Positions 53,460 through 57,185 of a DNA stretch of 57,185 bases are shown one piece after another (position 1 is the first letter of the stretch; each line of letters begins with the position of its first letter). The notes under the pieces are model-generated. The model was not told where the DNA came from. It saw only the letters and a list, made by a program, of their open reading frames with translations, and did not search any database. Source of the DNA: UBA1181 sp045600225 (GTDB lineage Bacteria > Bacteroidota > Bacteroidia > Bacteroidales > Paludibacteraceae); assembly GCA_045600225.1 (NCBI GenBank), contig JAZRXL010000032.1:1-57185 (forward strand), written 5' to 3'. The translations under genes and the position numbers were made by a program.

Positions 53460-54136
53460 TTTTCAAATAGATAACCATAACCCACCCTTGTTCTCAGGTA
53501 GTCTCCATAGTGACCAATCTTCTTGCGAATACGAGTAATGTTCACATCCACAGTACGATCAAGCACAATGGTATCATCTGGCCATACCGTTCGCAAGATC
53601 TTATCACGCGAAAATACTTGTCCAGGAGAACCAAGAAGTAATGCTAACACCTCAAATTCCAGTTTTGTAAATTGCACATCTTTTGCATCTACTTTACACT
53701 CCTTGCGATCAAGATCCATAACAATGCCTTCATACTGGATGATATTACTAGCTGTATGTCTTGTCACACCATTGCGCGAAGTACGCCGAAGAACGGCAGC
53801 CACTCTTGCTTTAACTTCACTAATGCGAAATGGTTTACAGATGTAATCATCACTACCAATACTGAATCCTGTAAGAAGATCCTTCTCTTCCGTCTTTGCC
53901 GTACAAAAAATAATTGGAATATCCGCAGTACGAGGATTTGCTTTTAGGATTTTTGCCCACTCAAAACCAGAGATTGGAGTCATCATTACATCCAACAATA
54001 TCAGATCAGGCAAGGCATCTTCTAAATCTATGGGGACTTCACTTGTTCGAACATCATACCCTTCTGTTTCTAAATTGAAACGAAGTATCTCCAATATATC
54101 TGGTTCATCGTCAACTATGAGAATATGTTTTGCCAT
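53456..54136 (-). CDS. OmpR/PhoB-family response regulator
   Basis: The 226-residue protein has a receiver with acidic pocket DDEPD, phospho-acceptor Asp49 in LILLDVMM and Lys in YICKPF, followed by a winged-helix DNA-binding domain (about 130-225) with LTRTVDVNITRIRKKIG-like RTVDVNITRIRKKIG and RVGYGYLFE. It is the partner of the kinase gene, which it precedes with a 4-base overlap (ATGA). A -7 element lies at 54165-54172. Target genes are unknown; the Na/Pi cotransporter upstream is separate behind a terminator. Confidence 0.96.
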   Translation of the reverse strand: MAKHILIVDDEPDILEILRFNLETEGYDVRTSEVPIDLEDALPDLILLDVMMTPISGFEWAKILKANPRTADIPIIFCTAKTEEKDLLTGFSIGSDDYICKPFRISEVKARVAAVLRRTSRNGVTRHTASNIIQYEGIVMDLDRKECKVDAKDVQFTKLEFEVLALLLGSPGQVFSRDKILRTVWPDDTIVLDRTVDVNITRIRKKIGHYGDYLRTRVGYGYLFEK

Positions 54137-54164
54137 ACTACTTTATCAATGCATTATTACACGA

Positions 54165-54172
54165 CAAAAATA
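54165..54172 (-). promoter_or_regulatory. -7 element of the response regulator/kinase pair
   Basis: The minus strand reads TATTTTTG, a full match, 28 bases before the ATG. I see no TTTG at 19-21 bases upstream, which may mean dependence on an activator. Confidence 0.45.
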
Positions 54173-54207
54173 TACAATTCATAACAGAGTTTGACCTCAA
54201 AATACAA

Positions 54208-54239
54208 CAAACCGCCAGATTAAATAATCTGACGGTTTG
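54208..54239 (-). terminator. Terminator of the Na/Pi cotransporter gene
   Basis: CAAACCGTCAGATTA and TAATCTGGCGGTTTG pair almost completely (one G-U) with a two-base loop. On the minus strand TTGTATTTTG follows. It starts 6 bases after the stop of the cotransporter gene. Confidence 0.82.
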
Positions 54240-54245
54240 TTTTTA

Positions 54246-55940
54246 TCATACTCTCGTTTGTCTTGCCTTGCTCTGCACAACATTGAGTATATAATCTCCT
54301 AATGATTCCAAACCATTGATAAAGTCGATATACAAAGCTCCAAGTTTATAATCATATAGTCCTGCTGCAAGATTTTGAATATTCTCATTACGAAGATTCT
54401 GTCGAAGAGTGTTTATTTCCTCTTCTATTTCATAACTTCGTGTAATGTCGTGACCCTCACCTTCTGGCTTTCTAAGCGTATCAAGCATCAACTCAAAGGC
54501 GTTTCCGACAAGTTGTTCCATATTCTTTATCTGTTGAAACTGACCATCAGTGAAGTGTTCCTTGCAAGTTTCCCTTTTGCGTTTAAGGGTACGAGCAAGA
54601 TTAAAGCAGCAATCTCCGATACTTTCCAAATCGTCTACCTCTCGAAGCATTCGTTGTACTTGTCGTTTTGCGTCATCAGAAAGACGTCCATCGCTAACCT
54701 TTTGAAGATAGTAAGCAATTTCGTACTCCATATTGTCAGTAATGCCTTCATATTTCTCCACTTTCTGATAGATACTTGTAAAATCAGCCTCCTTCTCTAT
54801 TCCGTGCATACTGAGCAAATAGTTGTATGACTTTTGGCATCGCTCTCCAAACACGACAATCTCTTTACGAGCCTGCAACATTGAAAGTTCAGCCGTTGAA
54901 AGGATTCCTCCAGAGATATATTTCAATCCACGATCCTCTTTCTCCTCCTTCATTGGCAATACACGACAAACGAACTGTTCAATTTGACGAACAAATCCGA
55001 TAAGCAATAATGTATTGAAAATATTAAAGGCAGTATGGAAGGTAGCCAGTTTGAACAAATCGTTTCCATCACTTCTCAACACATCTTCTACAAACCAACT
55101 GACTGCATTACAGAACGGATAAAAGACGATCAGTACCACCACTACTCCAAACACATTGAAGAACATATGTGCAAGAGCAGCTCGACGGGCTTGTGTACCA
55201 GCAGTAATGGATGCCATAACTGCGGTTATGGTGGTTCCTATGTTCTGTCCCATAGCCAATGCAGCTGCCTGTTCAAGTCCAAACCCCGGAATGTTCATAT
55301 CAAAAAGCATCAATGTAATCGCCATTGTGGCTGCTGATGCCTGAACAAGCATAGTAACCAAAGCGCCCACAATAACGAACAAAAGGATTGTAAAGAAACC
55401 TCCATTTGCAATATGTGAAAGCATTGTTGCAACAATTGTTCCTATATTCAAATTGGTTGCAGCCTGCTGTAGGAAGCTCAATCCCATAAATAGGAAAGAG
55501 AATCCAAAAATGAATTCTCCAATAGACTTGCGTTTGGAGTTACCACTAAACACAAGAGGAATACCCAATGCCAATAGAGGCAAGGACATTGCTGCAATAT
55601 TTACCTTAAAACCAATGGCTGAAATAATCCAAGCAGTTACCGTTGTACCAACATTGGCACCCATAATAACACCGATGGCCTGCGTTAGGTTCATCAATCC
55701 AGCATTTACAAAACTCACAACCATAACGGTTGTCGCAGAAGAAGACTGAATAAGTGCTGTCACTAAAATACCCGTAAACACACCCATAAAGCGATTACGA
55801 GTCATTGCCGCAAGTATATTGCGTAGACGGTCACCTGCAAACTTTTCGAGTCCCTCGCTCATCGTCTTCATTCCAAAGAGGAAAAGACCAAGCGCTCCAA
55901 GTAGAGAAAGAAGATTTATAACAGTATCCATTACATTCAT
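54246..55940 (-). CDS. Na/Pi cotransporter family protein with PhoU-like tail
   Basis: The 564-residue protein has eight to nine membrane helices in two inverted halves of the NptA/Na-Pi cotransporter family, marked by QSSSATTVMVVSF and QASAATMAITLML. A helical cytoplasmic tail of about 220 residues (from about 340) resembles PhoU. It probably imports phosphate with sodium, the tail acting as a regulator. It stands next to a PhoR/PhoB-like pair but behind its own terminator. The upstream 150 bases hold only a weak -7-like TAGTTTCG at 55956-55963. Confidence 0.93.
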   Translation of the reverse strand: MNVMDTVINLLSLLGALGLFLFGMKTMSEGLEKFAGDRLRNILAAMTRNRFMGVFTGILVTALIQSSSATTVMVVSFVNAGLMNLTQAIGVIMGANVGTTVTAWIISAIGFKVNIAAMSLPLLALGIPLVFSGNSKRKSIGEFIFGFSFLFMGLSFLQQAATNLNIGTIVATMLSHIANGGFFTILLFVIVGALVTMLVQASAATMAITLMLFDMNIPGFGLEQAAALAMGQNIGTTITAVMASITAGTQARRAALAHMFFNVFGVVVVLIVFYPFCNAVSWFVEDVLRSDGNDLFKLATFHTAFNIFNTLLLIGFVRQIEQFVCRVLPMKEEKEDRGLKYISGGILSTAELSMLQARKEIVVFGERCQKSYNYLLSMHGIEKEADFTSIYQKVEKYEGITDNMEYEIAYYLQKVSDGRLSDDAKRQVQRMLREVDDLESIGDCCFNLARTLKRKRETCKEHFTDGQFQQIKNMEQLVGNAFELMLDTLRKPEGEGHDITRSYEIEEEINTLRQNLRNENIQNLAAGLYDYKLGALYIDFINGLESLGDYILNVVQSKARQTRV

Positions 55941-56089
55941 TCTTTAATTTGAGTGCGAAACTATCAAATAGATGTTTCAAAGTTGTTACAAATTGAGGAA
56001 AGAAGCATCAAAGAGAGAGTGGATTATACAAAAAATCTCACCATAGGTTAACATAGATTCATAATATCTGACAATATGTCAAAGAATCA

Positions 56090-56932
56090 TTATTTGCAAA
56101 AAGATGCAAGTAGCGATATCTCATCAGCCCATTTTGTCTCATCTGGGGTCTCCAATATCAATGGGATATTATCAAATCGAGAATCTTGCATGATCATCTT
56201 AAAACAAGAGATGCCTATTGCACCCAACCCTAAACTCTCATGTCTATCAACTTTAGAAGAGAGTCCCTTTTTCGAGTCGTTCAAGTGCATTCCCTTCAAA
56301 TATTGAAATCCGATCTTCTCATCAAACTCCTTGAATGTCTCCTGAAACAACAATTCTGTAGAGAGGTCGTAACCCGCAGCAAAAGCATGACAGGTATCTA
56401 TGCATATACCTACACGACTCTTATCCTCAACCCTATCGATGATATAACGAAGCTCATCAAATCGGTTACCAACATTACTACCCTGCCCTGCTGTATTCTC
56501 AATAACGGCACATACCCCCTTTGTCTTGTCCAAAGTGATATTGATAGACTCCGCTATCTTTATCAAGCACTCCTCCGTAGAAATCTCTTTCAAGGAACTT
56601 CCTGGATGGAAATTAAGCAAACTAAGTCCTAATTGCTCACATCGTTGCATCTCTTCCAAAAAAGAGGCTCTCGACTTCTCCAAGGCCTCTTCCTGGGGAT
56701 GTCCCAAGTTGATCAAGTAACTGTCATGAGGGAGTATCTTATCCAAACTGAAATTATATTTCTCACAATTTAATTTAAAAGCTTTAATGCTTTGTTCTGT
56801 AAGGGGTTGAGCATGCCATTGCCTTTGATTCTTTGTAAACAAAGCAAAAGCAGTTGCTCCTATCTGTGAAGCATTTAGCGGTGCGTTTTCAACGCCACCA
56901 GAACTACTAACATGTGCACCTATGTATTTCAT
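56090..56932 (-). CDS. nfo: Deoxyribonuclease IV (endonuclease IV)
   Basis: I start it at the ATG at 56932 (MKYIGAHVSSSGG), giving 280 residues as usual for the family; the ATG at 56953 would add seven residues and run into the -7 element at 56951-56958. The TIM-barrel AP endonuclease has the zinc-ligand motifs GAHVSSSGG, FHPGSSL, ENTAGQGSNVG, CIDTCHAFAAGYD, HLNDSK and ETPDE in order. It cuts abasic sites during base excision repair, the next step after Ung, which is encoded at the other end of this window. Confidence 0.97.
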   Translation of the reverse strand: MKYIGAHVSSSGGVENAPLNASQIGATAFALFTKNQRQWHAQPLTEQSIKAFKLNCEKYNFSLDKILPHDSYLINLGHPQEEALEKSRASFLEEMQRCEQLGLSLLNFHPGSSLKEISTEECLIKIAESINITLDKTKGVCAVIENTAGQGSNVGNRFDELRYIIDRVEDKSRVGICIDTCHAFAAGYDLSTELLFQETFKEFDEKIGFQYLKGMHLNDSKKGLSSKVDRHESLGLGAIGISCFKMIMQDSRFDNIPLILETPDETKWADEISLLASFCK

Positions 56933-56950
56933 ACCTATTTGAATTTTCCA

Positions 56951-56958
56951 CAAAGATA
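56951..56958 (-). promoter_or_regulatory. -7 element of nfo
   Basis: The minus strand reads TATCTTTG, a full match, 18 bases before the ATG at 56932. No TTTG is seen at the usual distance. The remaining bases to 57185 hold no gene I can support, only a five-pair inverted repeat at 57139-57153. Confidence 0.45.
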
Positions 56959-57185
56959 TAGATTATTCGATGAATAGGTAATTTTTGAATAGAGATTAGA
57001 TAACAAAAAAACTTCTTTCTCATCATACACTAATTGAACTGAGTCCTGATCATCTAACATCTTATTAACAATACCCATATAAACAGATATCACGGCTCTT
57101 TCATTTACCCCTATAATAAAGCGCACAACTCCCCCTACCCATGATTAATGGGGAACAGCGATTTTCAATCATTTGAAACACAACA

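Noticed and set aside
56935..57126. Frame of 63 codons from a GTG on the minus strand
   Set aside because: No family match, GTG start, and the nfo -7 element lies within it; it is probably noncoding.
57139..57153. Inverted repeat CCCAT/ATGGG near the right edge
   Set aside because: Five pairs with a five-base loop and no T-run is within what chance gives in this sequence.

Overview
The window comes from a member of the Bacteroidetes, most likely order Bacteroidales. The evidence is the 16S rRNA 5' end at the left edge, promoters of the TTTG-N19/20-TAnnTTTG type before many genes, a hybrid two-component system (HTCS), and three large secreted proteins ending in type IX secretion (T9SS) sorting domains. 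The DNA is moderately AT-rich and densely coded. I see no tRNA, insertion sequence, prophage or CRISPR array.

Left part (1-11735). After the 16S rRNA 5' end and its leader and promoter comes a minus-strand operon read from 11673 down to 423. It encodes a membrane-anchored periplasmic VWA protein, a 1092-residue tubulin/FtsZ-superfamily protein with an intact GGTGSG nucleotide loop, a 912-residue two-TM protein, a membrane protein with a transglutaminase-like domain, a membrane-anchored HExxH metalloprotease, and uracil-DNA glycosylase. The first five look like one trans-envelope machine, with a predicted cytoplasmic GTPase polymer connected to periplasmic VWA, cysteine-hydrolase and protease domains. 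This is the best candidate for an undescribed system.

11787-19044. An iron-containing alcohol dehydrogenase and an RDD protein read left. Diverging from them is a five-gene set: SpoIIM-like, DUF4129, DUF4350, MoxR ATPase and DUF58. This is a known but functionally poorly understood envelope cluster of Bacteroidetes.

19128-29625. A compact locus for pectin (rhamnogalacturonan I): an HTCS sensor-regulator, a PL11-type rhamnogalacturonan lyase and a double-domain CE12-type acetylesterase. Both enzymes carry the same extra Rossmann-like domain and a T9SS type A tail. No SusC/SusD pair is present.

29769-42127. A YitT-family membrane protein, a membrane-bound AraC-type regulator, a YifB/ComM ATPase, a 2011-residue repeat-rich surface protein with a T9SS type B tail, a WecA/MraY-like glycan initiator and a DUF3089 hydrolase.

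42322-47220. PpnP, PurL and a META-domain lipoprotein. The lipoprotein gene has a leader that can fold into an H-type pseudoknot.

47203-52263. A four-gene surface polysaccharide operon (UDP-glucuronate epimerase-like, flippase, F420-hydrogenase-beta-like Fe-S protein, pyruvyl transferase), followed by a decayed acetyltransferase remnant.

52239-57185. A PhoR/PhoB-like pair, a Na/Pi cotransporter with a PhoU-like tail, and endonuclease IV. Several intergenic regions place a terminator and the next promoter on the same bases.
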